A DNA stretch of 26,881 nt from a virus. Numbering within the stretch: the first letter of the stretch is position 1; each line of letters opens with the position of its first letter. Below are positions 11,358 to 18,814 of this stretch, in pieces. Position numbers and translations under genes: made by a program. Location: IMG/VR virus record IMGVR_UViG_3300050821_011572, positions 1-26,881 of that record, one strand, 5' to 3'. The notes below the pieces were generated by a model. The model ran no database searches. It was not told the origin of the DNA and saw nothing but the letters and a program-made list of their open reading frames with translations.

Positions 11358-13577
11358 ATGTCGACCGTGGACTATCGCCAGTTCCTGGCCGACAAGGCCA
11401 TCACCTCGCCCTTGAGCGGCGTCACCTTCGAGCCGGTGCTGCGCGAGCACCTGTTCCCGTTCCAGCGCGATATCGTGCGCTGGGCCCTGAAGCGGGGGCG
11501 GGCGGCGATCTTCGCCGACTGCGGCATGGGCAAAACCCCGATGCAGTTGGAATGGGCACGGGTGGTGGCGGAAACGCAGGGGCCGGTGCTGATCCTGGCG
11601 CCGCTGGCGGTGGCACAGCAAACGGTGCGCGAGTGCGAGAAGTTCTACACCGATATGTCGGTGTACTACCACCGCGCGATGCCCGAAGTCACCCGCGGCA
11701 TCACCATCACCAATTACGAGATGCTGCAGCATTTCGACCCGTCGAAGTTTGCCGGCATCGTGCTGGACGAAAGCAGCATCTTGAAAGCCTACGACGGCAA
11801 AACCCGCACTGCGATCATCGAGGCCTTCGCGCAAACCCCCTACCGGCTGGCCTGCACCGCGACTCCGGCGCCCAACGATTACATGGAGTTAGGCAACCAT
11901 GCGCAATTCGTCGGCTCCATGTCGCGGGTCGAGATGCTGTCGATGTTCTTCGTGCACGATGGCGGCGAGACGCAGCAATGGCGCCTGAAGGGCCACGCCG
12001 AGCAGGATTTCTGGCGCTGGCTGGCCTCATGGGCGGTGATGATCCGCAAGCCCTCCGACTTGGGTTATGACGACGGCGCGTTCATCCTGCCCAAGCTGTC
12101 ATTGCATGAGCATGTGATGCACGTCGAGAAGGCCACCGATGGCTATCTGTTTGCGCTCGAGGCGGTGACCCTGCAGGACCGGATCGCCGCGCGCCGCGAG
12201 TCGGTGGTGGATCGGGTGGCCGAATGTGCCGCGCTGGTCAACACCAGCGATCAGCCGTGGGTGGTGTGGTGCAATCTCAACAGTGAATCGGAGGCCCTGC
12301 GCAAGGCCATTCCGGATGCCATCGAGATCCGCGGCAGTCAGTCGAACGAGGACAAAGAAGCGGCCATCCTGGCGTTTCTCGATGGCTCCGCGCGGGTGCT
12401 CATCACCAAGGCCTCGATGTCGGGATTTGGCTTGAATTTGCAGCACTGCGCGCACATGGCGTTTGTCGGATTATCCGATAGTTGGGAGCAGTTCTACCAG
12501 GCGATTCGCCGCTGCTACCGGTTCGGTCAAGTCCGCGAAGTCAACGCGCATCTCATCATCGCCAGCACCGAGGGCGCGGTGCTGAAAAACATCAAGGACA
12601 AAGACACGGCCGCCGGCGTGATGGCCGAGTCGATCGTCAATCACATGCGTGCCGAAATGCGCGCCAACATCCAGACCGGAACGGTGCGGCACATGAACCA
12701 GTACGAGCGCGAAGTCGTGGGCGGCGATCACTATGCGATGCACTTGGGTGATTGCGTCGAGGTGGTGAAAGACCTCGCGCCCGATTCGATCCACTACAGC
12801 ATCTTTTCGCCGCCGTTCGCCTCGCTCTACACCTATTCCGCGTCCGATCGCGACATGGGCAATTGCCGGGATCAGGACGACTTTCTGACGCATTTCGGCT
12901 TCCTGGTGAGAGACCTGTACCGCGTCACCATGCCGGGCCGGCTGTTGAGTTTTCACTGCATGAATATCCCGACCACCAAGACGCATCATGGCTATATCGG
13001 CATCCAGGATTTCCGCGGCGATTTGATTCGGCTGTTCGAGGCGGTTGGATTTATCTTCCATTCCGAAGTGTGCATCTGGAAAGATCCGGTCACGGCGATG
13101 CAGCGCACCAAGGCGTTGGGGCTCTTGTACAAGCAGCTCAAAAAAGATTCGGCCATGTCGCGCCAGGGCATTCCCGATTACCTGGTGACGATGTGCAAGC
13201 CGGGCGAGAACCCGGAGCGCGTGACGCACACCGCCGAGGACTTCCCGGTGGGTGTGTGGCAGAACTACGCGAGCCCGGTGTGGATGGATATCGCTCCGTC
13301 CGACACCTTGCAGTTTCGCTCGGCACGTGAAGAGAACGACGAGCGGCATATCTGCCCGTTGCAATTGGGCGTCATTCAACGAGGGATCGAATTATGGACG
13401 AATCCAGGCGATACCGTCTTAAGCCCCTTCGCCGGCATTGGCAGCGAGGGCTACGTCGCGCTGCAGAATGGGCGGCGGTTCATTGGCGTGGAGCTGAAGC
13501 GTTCCTATTGGCAACAGGCGTGCGAGAACTTGCGCCAGGCGAAGCGCGTCATGGGCGATTTGTTCGACGTCGCGTGA
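11358..13577 (+). CDS. SNF2-like helicase fused to N4-type (beta-class) DNA methyltransferase
   Basis: One 739-aa polypeptide with two enzymes. Residues 30-430 are an SNF2/superfamily-2 ATPase: Walker A GMGKT (56-60), motif II LDESS (136-140, DES in place of the common DEAH), motif III TATP (167-170), and a C-terminal lobe with ITKASMSGFGLNLQ (349-362) and motif VI QAIRRCYRFGQ (381-391). Residues 450-739 are a DNA methyltransferase. The catalytic SPPF (484-487) comes first, then HICPLQL (664-670) and the SAM-binding PFAGIGSEG (690-698). That order marks the beta class and SPPF favours N4-cytosine. The gene is directly after the Cro-like gene and overlaps the DUF1376 gene (TGATG), so it belongs to the early replication operon. 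Likely roles are self-methylation against host restriction, or replication/remodelling; which one is not visible. No nuclease motif is present. Confidence 0.9.
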   Translation: MSTVDYRQFLADKAITSPLSGVTFEPVLREHLFPFQRDIVRWALKRGRAAIFADCGMGKTPMQLEWARVVAETQGPVLILAPLAVAQQTVRECEKFYTDMSVYYHRAMPEVTRGITITNYEMLQHFDPSKFAGIVLDESSILKAYDGKTRTAIIEAFAQTPYRLACTATPAPNDYMELGNHAQFVGSMSRVEMLSMFFVHDGGETQQWRLKGHAEQDFWRWLASWAVMIRKPSDLGYDDGAFILPKLSLHEHVMHVEKATDGYLFALEAVTLQDRIAARRESVVDRVAECAALVNTSDQPWVVWCNLNSESEALRKAIPDAIEIRGSQSNEDKEAAILAFLDGSARVLITKASMSGFGLNLQHCAHMAFVGLSDSWEQFYQAIRRCYRFGQVREVNAHLIIASTEGAVLKNIKDKDTAAGVMAESIVNHMRAEMRANIQTGTVRHMNQYEREVVGGDHYAMHLGDCVEVVKDLAPDSIHYSIFSPPFASLYTYSASDRDMGNCRDQDDFLTHFGFLVRDLYRVTMPGRLLSFHCMNIPTTKTHHGYIGIQDFRGDLIRLFEAVGFIFHSEVCIWKDPVTAMQRTKALGLLYKQLKKDSAMSRQGIPDYLVTMCKPGENPERVTHTAEDFPVGVWQNYASPVWMDIAPSDTLQFRSAREENDERHICPLQLGVIQRGIELWTNPGDTVLSPFAGIGSEGYVALQNGRRFIGVELKRSYWQQACENLRQAKRVMGDLFDVA

Positions 13578-14149
13578 TGAACTATTTCGAGTTGCATATC
13601 AGCGACTACCAGCGCAAGACCGCGCACCTGTCCCTCGCCGAGCATGGCGCCTACTCGCTGATGCTGCAAACCTTCTATGCCTCGGAACGCCCGCTGCCGG
13701 CCGAGCGCAAAGTACTCTACCGGCTACTGCGGGCCAATTCGGCTGCCGAGCGCAAGGCGATTGATTCGGTTGCCGGGCAATTTTGGCAGCAAGGGGAGCA
13801 GGGGCTCACCAATAAGCGCGCTGCTGAAGTGCTCGATGTCTATAAGCGATGGGTTACCAAACAGAAAGCCAATGGTTCTAAAGGAGGACGGCCAAAGGAA
13901 ACCCACGGGTTAAGCAATGGGATAACCCAAACGGAACCCAACGGCAACCCAACGGGGGGGGACTCTGATCAAGACTCTGACTTCCCACTTCCCACTTTGA
14001 CTTCAACTTCCCACACACACTCCGACTCCGAATCTGACGCGGGCGCAGGCGCGCCACGCGGGCGTGTGGGGGGAAATAGAAAACGGCGTGAGGAACCGGA
14101 GTCCGACTGGAAACCCCCGACCGAGGAGGAAATCCGTGCAGGAAAGTGA
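13577..14149 (+). CDS. DUF1376 replication-associated protein
   Basis: A 190-aa protein. The first 95 residues match DUF1376, found in phage and prophage replication genes: YFELHISDYQRKTAHLSLAE, then HGAYSLMLQTFYASERPLP and KRAAEVLDVYKRW. A linker with SKGGRPKE leads into a Ser/Thr/His/Asp-rich low-complexity region and a charged tail (NRKRREEPESDW). Family members are thought to act in replication initiation, often as the N-terminal part of an origin-binding protein. The ATG overlaps the helicase-methyltransferase stop. An 8-G run at 13954-13961 lies in the linker and is a potential slippage or sequencing-error point. The low-complexity segment is a possible origin region, though no iterons were seen. 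Confidence 0.8.
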   Translation: MNYFELHISDYQRKTAHLSLAEHGAYSLMLQTFYASERPLPAERKVLYRLLRANSAAERKAIDSVAGQFWQQGEQGLTNKRAAEVLDVYKRWVTKQKANGSKGGRPKETHGLSNGITQTEPNGNPTGGDSDQDSDFPLPTLTSTSHTHSDSESDAGAGAPRGRVGGNRKRREEPESDWKPPTEEEIRAGK

Positions 14150-14687
14150 CGCCAAAGGCTTCGAACGGGCGCTTTCCCGGCTCTGCGCGGGGTTCGATGT
14201 GCCCCTGACCGATGCCCGGCGCGAAGCCTACTGGCGGGCCTTTCGCAAGCTCCGGCTGCTGGAATTTACAGGGCTTTGCGATACCGCGCTGGTCGAGTCC
14301 ACGTTCGCCTCGATGCCCACGGTGGGCGCACTGTGGGAGCTGCATCGCAAGCTCCAGCCACCGAGCGAAGCGCCCGCGGATGCCGGCCCCTTGCTCCAGA
14401 CGCAACTGTGCGAGTACGCAGCCATCAAGCTCAAGCACCTGTGCGCGAAGACCGCGACGCCGGCCGAGCGGTGGACGTACTCGCGCCCCTGGACCTACTG
14501 CTACCGCGAGTGGCGCGATGAGACGGGCAAGAGTTGCGCCGAATGCATGGGCGTGGTGATCGACTTGGACGACGGGCGCAAGGTCGGCTGGACGGTCACC
14601 AACATGCGCAACGACACCGAAGTTTACGCGCAGGTGATGCGCCGACTGAGCCCCGATTACCGCGGCGACCGAGTGGTGCAACCATGA
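14136..14687 (+). CDS. Putative replication (helicase-loader-like) protein
   Basis: A 183-aa protein starting at the GTG preceded by GAGGAGGAAATCC. The first 75 residues (FERALSRLCAGFDVPLTDAR, then AYWRAFRKLRLLEFTGLC, then ESTFASMPTVGALWELHRKL) have the all-helical pattern of loader-type phage proteins, with the recurring F/MPTxxxLxEL motif. The second half has a possible Cys pair (SCAECMGV) and a Trp/Tyr-rich segment (WTYSRPWTYCYREWRDE). It follows the DUF1376 gene with a 14-base overlap, matching the common initiator-loader order. The call rests on architecture and context, not on a catalytic motif. Confidence 0.55.
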   Translation: MQESDAKGFERALSRLCAGFDVPLTDARREAYWRAFRKLRLLEFTGLCDTALVESTFASMPTVGALWELHRKLQPPSEAPADAGPLLQTQLCEYAAIKLKHLCAKTATPAERWTYSRPWTYCYREWRDETGKSCAECMGVVIDLDDGRKVGWTVTNMRNDTEVYAQVMRRLSPDYRGDRVVQP

Positions 14688-14878
14688 CCGAAACGCCCCC
14701 CACCGACGATGACGAAGGCGACGATGAGGATGCGCGCCGGCAAGCGCACGCCGAACTGATCGGCCAGCGGCAGGCGCCACCGCCCCCCGACTGGCTCACC
14801 GCGCAAGCCCGCGCCATCGGCACCGCACGGCCCAAACCGCCGCCGGGCGTGTACACCAAGCGCTGGAGAAAGCCATGA
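14684..14878 (+). CDS. Small acidic/proline-rich hypothetical protein
   Basis: A 64-aa protein with an acidic start (TDDDEGDDEDARRQ), a Pro-rich middle (APPPPDWLTAQARA) and a basic C-terminus (KPPPGVYTKRWRKP). It is probably disordered. It is joined to both neighbours by ATGA overlaps. Such spacers in replication operons have no known function; the basic tail might contact DNA. Confidence 0.65.
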   Translation: MTETPPTDDDEGDDEDARRQAHAELIGQRQAPPPPDWLTAQARAIGTARPKPPPGVYTKRWRKP

Positions 14879-15186
14879 CCGGCAAGTCCGCGCTGCGCGC
14901 CGCCTTAGGCAACCGCGATGCCAATCACGCGGATGTGACGCGCTGGTACTCGGAATTGTATTGCACGGTCCAAGATACGCACGCTGTCGGCGGTGGATTC
15001 CCGGACATCGTGGTCAAAATTCCAACGAAACGCGGACCCCAGGTAGCGCTGGTCGAGGTCAAGACCACCGATGGCACTTTACGGGCGAGCCAAATCTGCT
15101 TCATCGCCGAGTGGGGCTCGTGTGTCACCGTGGTGCAAACGCGCGCCGATGTGTTCGATCACGTGGAGCGCGTGCGCAATGGCTGA
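14875..15186 (+). CDS. PD-(D/E)XK nuclease (VRR-NUC / resolvase-like)
   Basis: A 103-aa protein with the restriction-endonuclease-like core: GGGFPDIVV (D44) followed by VALVEVKTTDG (E61, K63) and ASQICFIAEWG (Q73). This is the D...ExK...Q pattern of VRR-NUC and Holliday-junction-resolvase-like phage nucleases. The closing CVTVVQTRADVFDHV is the usual last strand and helix. It lies in the replication operon where RusA-type resolvases often sit, so processing of branched DNA before packaging is the likely role. The ATG overlaps the preceding stop. Confidence 0.8.
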   Translation: MTGKSALRAALGNRDANHADVTRWYSELYCTVQDTHAVGGGFPDIVVKIPTKRGPQVALVEVKTTDGTLRASQICFIAEWGSCVTVVQTRADVFDHVERVRNG

Positions 15187-15640
15187 ACTCGCCTGGGACT
15201 GGTCGGTGATCGCGGTCGCCCTCATCTGGAAACTCGCGCCCAAGGGCTTCGTCCTGTTCCGTGAGGACATGGCACGGCTGCCGCTGGACCGGGTGCTGCT
15301 CGAGGACCGCCAGGCCGATCGCATCACGCTGAGTTTTATCCCGCTCAAAGAAGCGCAGCAGCGCGCCGCCCCCGAACGCGGCGAGAAGCGCGCGACGGTG
15401 AGCGAGCTTCAAGGCCGCTGGCAAAAAATCGCTGTCGTCGCCCTGTGGAGCCTGTCCAAGACCGGCATCACGCTCACCGAGTACGATCGCGCGGCGGTGC
15501 CGGATGGGCTTGAGCTGATGGCGAGCGGGCATGAGTTCGGCGTTGAATGGAGATTTCTGCCACGGTGGGAGGCGCAACAACACCGCAAATGGGACTTCGA
15601 ACACGAGGGCGGCACGATGATCTTGGAGAACTTGCGATGA
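15179..15640 (+). CDS. Hypothetical protein of replication operon
   Basis: A 153-aa protein beginning MAELAWDWSVIAVALIWKLA and overlapping the nuclease gene by eight bases. The N-terminus is hydrophobic with several Trp but too broken to call a membrane helix. The middle has LPLDRVLLEDRQADRITLSF; the end has GLELMASGHEFGVEWRFLPR and a charged tail. I recognise no family. The mixture of beta and helical segments suggests a small globular protein. Confidence 0.68.
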   Translation: MAELAWDWSVIAVALIWKLAPKGFVLFREDMARLPLDRVLLEDRQADRITLSFIPLKEAQQRAAPERGEKRATVSELQGRWQKIAVVALWSLSKTGITLTEYDRAAVPDGLELMASGHEFGVEWRFLPRWEAQQHRKWDFEHEGGTMILENLR

Positions 15641-15930
15641 TCAAACAACCCACCCTCTACCGCGACCGCATCGTGATTCCGGAGGCGCGGCGGATGCTCA
15701 AGTCGATGGAACTGCACACCTCGGGCGGCTTCCCCGACGAGACGCACGCGCTCCAGTTGCTGTGCGCCCGCGGCGAGAATGACTTGGAACTCGCGGTGGT
15801 CAAGTTCCTGATGGAGCTTTTTGGCTATCCGCCCTCCCACGCGAAGGAGGCGCGCTTCGATAAAACCAAACGCGCCCTGACCAAACGCAACGGCAAACCC
15901 CCGCGCGGTGGAGTGGGGGTGGAGGCATGA
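15637..15930 (+). CDS. Hypothetical protein
   Basis: A 97-aa protein beginning MIKQPTLYRDRIVIPEARRM, with a helical centre (ETHALQLLCARGENDLELAV, then KFLMELFGYPPSHAKEARF) and a basic Gly-rich tail (KRALTKRNGKPPRGG). It is coupled to both neighbours by ATGA overlaps. The basic tail suggests nucleic acid contact. No family is recognised. Confidence 0.67.
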   Translation: MIKQPTLYRDRIVIPEARRMLKSMELHTSGGFPDETHALQLLCARGENDLELAVVKFLMELFGYPPSHAKEARFDKTKRALTKRNGKPPRGGVGVEA

Positions 15931-16361
15931 ACACAACCGCCGCCAATGGCGCAGGCGCGGCGCAACCGGCACCTAAGCCCAAGCGCAGCCACCACAAGAA
16001 AAAACCCGCCACGGCCCCCGTGGTGCCCGTAAAGAAGCCCAACCTGCCCCCGGTCGATGCACTCGCCGCCGCCCTCGAGGCCGCCCGCCACGCGCAGGAG
16101 GGCAACACCAAACTCGCACGCGCGATCGATGCCTTACGCGAATGCCTACAACTCATCGTCATCGCCGAGATGGACAACCACACCAAGCTGCCCGTCACCA
16201 CGCGGGACTTACGGGCGCTCGCCGCCGAGGGCCTCGATGCCTATAGCGCGATCACCGGGCAGAACTGGCGGCTCTCAAAAAACCAGGTGGTCAAATCGCG
16301 CGCCGGCGATCGCAATCAGTCGAGCTTAGCCAATGAGGGGTACGACGATGCCAACAGCTAA
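15927..16361 (+). CDS. Basic-tailed helical hypothetical protein
   Basis: A 144-aa protein. Residues 1-42 are Ala/Pro/Lys-rich (PKPKRSHHKKKPATAPVVPV), like a histone-H1-type tail. The remainder is helical (DALAAALEAARHAQEGNTKL, then RAIDALRECLQLIVIAEMDN) and ends in a polar region. A DNA-binding or condensing tail is plausible by composition only. Its end overlaps a 33-aa membrane-peptide gene. Confidence 0.67.
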   Translation: MNTTAANGAGAAQPAPKPKRSHHKKKPATAPVVPVKKPNLPPVDALAAALEAARHAQEGNTKLARAIDALRECLQLIVIAEMDNHTKLPVTTRDLRALAAEGLDAYSAITGQNWRLSKNQVVKSRAGDRNQSSLANEGYDDANS

Positions 16362-16449
16362 AGCATTCCTGCGCGATGTTCTCACCTTAGGCTGCATCGC
16401 GTGCGCCTTGGGGATCATCGAGCTTCTCGGCCAGATCGCGAATCGGTAA
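16348..16449 (+). CDS. 33-aa hydrophobic peptide
   Basis: A 33-codon frame with a good ribosome binding site (TGAGGGGTACGACG) before ATG 16348, overlapping the previous gene by 14 bases. It encodes MPTAKAFLRDVLTLGCIACA and then LGIIELLGQIANR, a single hydrophobic helix with a basic start. Likely a small membrane peptide of unknown function; it is the last gene before the packaging genes. Confidence 0.55.
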   Translation: MPTAKAFLRDVLTLGCIACALGIIELLGQIANR

Positions 16450-16484
16450 TCACGGGCAAAGCAAAATAAAGTAGGCGAATCTAA

Positions 16485-16754
16485 ATGGCCGGCAAACCTG
16501 GGCGAAGCGGACGCAAGAAAGGCACGCCCAACAAGGCCACTGTGACGGCCCGCGAAGCGATTGCCGCTTTCATCGACGGCAACGCGGGAAACCTGCAGAA
16601 ATGGCTCGATGAGGTGTACCGGGCCGATGGCCCGAAAGCCGCATTGGCCTGTTACAACGATCTGGTCGAGTTCCACGTGCCCAAACTCGCGCGCACCGAG
16701 ATCTCGAGCCCCGACGGCAGTGCGCTGTCGCTGACCATCCAGTTATCCAAATGA
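16485..16754 (+). CDS. Putative terminase small subunit / DNA-binding protein
   Basis: An 89-aa protein beginning MAGKPGRSGRKKGTPNKATV, a basic, AT-hook-like N-terminus seen in proteins encoded just upstream of phage large terminases. A helical body follows (AREAIAAFIDGNAGNLQKWL, then GPKAALACYNDLVEFHVPKL). It overlaps TerL by ATGA. Position and DNA-binding character point to packaging-site recognition, but it is shorter than typical TerS proteins and lacks an obvious HTH, so it may be an accessory protein. There is no strong ribosome binding site; the 35 bases upstream are AT-rich and hold no clear promoter. Confidence 0.6.
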   Translation: MAGKPGRSGRKKGTPNKATVTAREAIAAFIDGNAGNLQKWLDEVYRADGPKAALACYNDLVEFHVPKLARTEISSPDGSALSLTIQLSK

Positions 16755-18223
16755 CCACCAGCTACGTCTACAAAAGCCCGGGCGTGGTGTGCGATCAGTT
16801 CTTACTCTCGCAAGCCTTCCTGGTGGGCCTGCGCGGTCCCATTGGCGGCGGCAAGTCGACCGCCTGCGTGATGAAGCTGCTCTCGATCGCGGACAAGCAG
16901 CACATCGCCAAGGATGGGCGCAAGCACGCGCGTTTTGCCATCATCAGGAATACCTACCCCGAGCTCGTCACCACCACCATCAAGACCTGGCATCAGTGGG
17001 TGCCGGAGTCGATCGGCAGCTGGCGTGGGCAAGGCCCGCCGACGCATCGCATTATCGATGACAAGTTGGACCTCGAGGTGATCTTCGTCTCGCTCGATCG
17101 CCCGCAGGACGTGCGCAAGGTGTTGGGGATGGAACTGACCGCGGCCTGGATCAACGAGGCGCGCGAGGTCGGCAAGGAGCTCTTAGACGGGCTCACCGGG
17201 CGGGTGGGGCGCTTCCCGTCCGAGCGCGATGGCGGCTGTGTGGGCGCGCAGATCCTGATGGACACCAACCCGCCGCAGGTCGATCACTGGTGGTACGTGT
17301 TGGCCGAAGAGGACACCTCGAGTGAGCGCAACGCGCAGCTGGTCGAGTCGGTCAAGCTCGCCGAGGCGGAGATGCGTGCCAAGGGTCTGCTGGATAAATA
17401 TCAGCCGCTGTTCCAGTTCTACGCGCAGCCCGATGCCAACTCCCCCGATGGTGAGAACCTGCAGAACCTGCCGCCGGCGTATTACGCGAAGGCCTCGGCC
17501 GGCAAGAGCGAGGAATGGAAAAAGGTCTACATCCGCGGCGAGTACGGCTTCGTGCAGGACGGTCGGCCGGTCTACCCGGAGTTCCGTGAAGCGCTGCACG
17601 TCAAGGAGTTTGAGTTGAATCCACGCCTGCCCCTCTCCTTAGGGGTGGACTATGGCCTGACACCCGCTGCCGCCATTGGGCAGCGCTCTTTTACCGGCAT
17701 CCACCGCGTGCGCTGGGAGGTCGTGACCGAGCACATGGGCGCGAAGCAATTCTCCGATGTGCTGCGCGGTTTCTTGAACCAATACTGCAGTCAGTTCAAT
17801 TTCGATTCGATGACCGGGGACCCGGCTGGCGATGCCGATTCGCAGACGGATTCCGATGAATCGTGCTTCAAGATCATGCGGGTGAACGGCTTCCCCGAGA
17901 TGCGCCCGGCGCACACCAACGATCCCACCATCCGGCGCGAGGCCCATGCGCAGGCGATGAACCGGCTCATTGACGGCCAGGCCGGCTGGCAGGTGCACCC
18001 GCAAGGGTGCCCCACGTTGCGGCGTGGCATGGCGGGGCAGTACCGCTACAAGCGCGTCCAGATGCCGGGGGATGACCGCTATCACGATAAGCCGGAGAAA
18101 AACTCGGTGAGCCACGTGTGCGAGGCGGATCAATACCGGATGCTCGGCTGTGGCGAGGGGCGGGTGGTGCTGCGCGGAACCTTGGGCGGCAGGCGAAGTA
18201 GGCCAGCTTATTCGATCATGTAG
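16751..18223 (+). CDS. terL: Terminase large subunit
   Basis: A 490-aa packaging motor and nuclease. N-terminal ATPase: Walker A GPIGGGKST (29-37), RNTYPELVTTTIKTW (66-80) around the adenine/arginine region, Walker B with catalytic Glu at LTAAWINEA (129-137) and coupling motif ILMDTNPP (168-175). C-terminal RNase-H-like nuclease: GVDYGLTPAAAIG (298-310) and GDPAGDADS (356-364) supply acidic metal ligands. The length is normal for the family. It cuts concatemers and drives DNA into the prohead through the portal encoded just downstream. The start overlaps the small gene's stop. The packaging strategy (cos or headful) cannot be decided by eye. Confidence 0.95.
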   Translation: MTTSYVYKSPGVVCDQFLLSQAFLVGLRGPIGGGKSTACVMKLLSIADKQHIAKDGRKHARFAIIRNTYPELVTTTIKTWHQWVPESIGSWRGQGPPTHRIIDDKLDLEVIFVSLDRPQDVRKVLGMELTAAWINEAREVGKELLDGLTGRVGRFPSERDGGCVGAQILMDTNPPQVDHWWYVLAEEDTSSERNAQLVESVKLAEAEMRAKGLLDKYQPLFQFYAQPDANSPDGENLQNLPPAYYAKASAGKSEEWKKVYIRGEYGFVQDGRPVYPEFREALHVKEFELNPRLPLSLGVDYGLTPAAAIGQRSFTGIHRVRWEVVTEHMGAKQFSDVLRGFLNQYCSQFNFDSMTGDPAGDADSQTDSDESCFKIMRVNGFPEMRPAHTNDPTIRREAHAQAMNRLIDGQAGWQVHPQGCPTLRRGMAGQYRYKRVQMPGDDRYHDKPEKNSVSHVCEADQYRMLGCGEGRVVLRGTLGGRRSRPAYSIM

Positions 18224-18270
18224 GCGCCCGGCGACTTTCATGTGCCCGCCACTTGAGGCATAAGCTCGCC

Positions 18271-18561
18271 ATGAGCTTTGCCCCTGCACTTCACAAGGCG
18301 ATCGGTTGGCTGGACCCGGTGCAGAGCAAGGTCTTTGGCCAAAAGTTCTCCGACTCCACCGACTTAGCCTATCAGGCGTTCAAGCCGAAGACGCCGCCGG
18401 CGCCCCCCGGGGTGCCCAACCCGAACGACGCCATGAACGCCGCGCAGCAGCAGACCGATGCGATGCGCATGCGCCGCGGGCTCATGAGCAACATCTACGC
18501 GGGCAGCCTGCAGGGCCAGGCCTCGCAGCCGGTGAGCGGAAAGACAGCCCTTGGCACCTAG
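18271..18561 (+). CDS. Hypothetical protein between terminase and portal
   Basis: A 96-aa protein beginning MSFAPALHKAIGWLDPVQSK. It has a Pro-rich centre (PKTPPAPPGVPNPNDAMNAA) and a Met/Arg helix (QQQTDAMRMRRGLMSNIYAG), and ends in a polar tail. I chose ATG 18271; a TTG six codons earlier is in frame. Small proteins of this style precede the head-tail connector gene in related podoviruses and may be minor virion components. No domain is recognised. Confidence 0.68.
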   Translation: MSFAPALHKAIGWLDPVQSKVFGQKFSDSTDLAYQAFKPKTPPAPPGVPNPNDAMNAAQQQTDAMRMRRGLMSNIYAGSLQGQASQPVSGKTALGT

Positions 18562-18814
18562 TGCGCTCACCAAGGCGACCGCGCTCTACCGGTACGCGAT
18601 GGAGCAGGGCGCCGCGCTCGAGACCTTTCAGTTAGCGCTCACCGATGCCGAGGCATTCGAGATCCTCGATTGGTTCAAGGCGCAGATGGAGCCGAATGGC
18701 CTCTTCGAGGTGGACCTGGAGATTGCGCACCGCACCGGCCGGCCCTTCGAGATGCTCGGGAATTTCCATCTGATGGGGATTGCGATCGTGCGCGCGAACC
18801 TGGCCTTAAACTGA
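18551..18814 (+). CDS. Small hypothetical protein upstream of portal
   Basis: An 87-aa protein with a TTG start at 18551 preceded by GGAAAGACAGCCC; the first in-frame ATG is at 18599. It contains LALTDAEAFEILDWFKAQME and GLFEVDLEIAHRTGRPFEML, then HLMGIAIVRANLALN. It overlaps the preceding stop by 11 bases and the portal start by TGATG. No family is recognised; conserved position suggests a minor morphogenesis role. Confidence 0.65.
   Translation: MAPSALTKATALYRYAMEQGAALETFQLALTDAEAFEILDWFKAQMEPNGLFEVDLEIAHRTGRPFEMLGNFHLMGIAIVRANLALN

Noticed and set aside
12471-13379. 302-codon minus-strand frame opposite the helicase-methyltransferase
   Set aside because: Antisense shadow of a gene with intact catalytic motifs; no start signal and no recognisable domain.
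13878-14780. 300-codon minus-strand frame opposite replication genes
   Set aside because: Arg/Ala/His-rich shadow spanning three well-coupled rightward genes.
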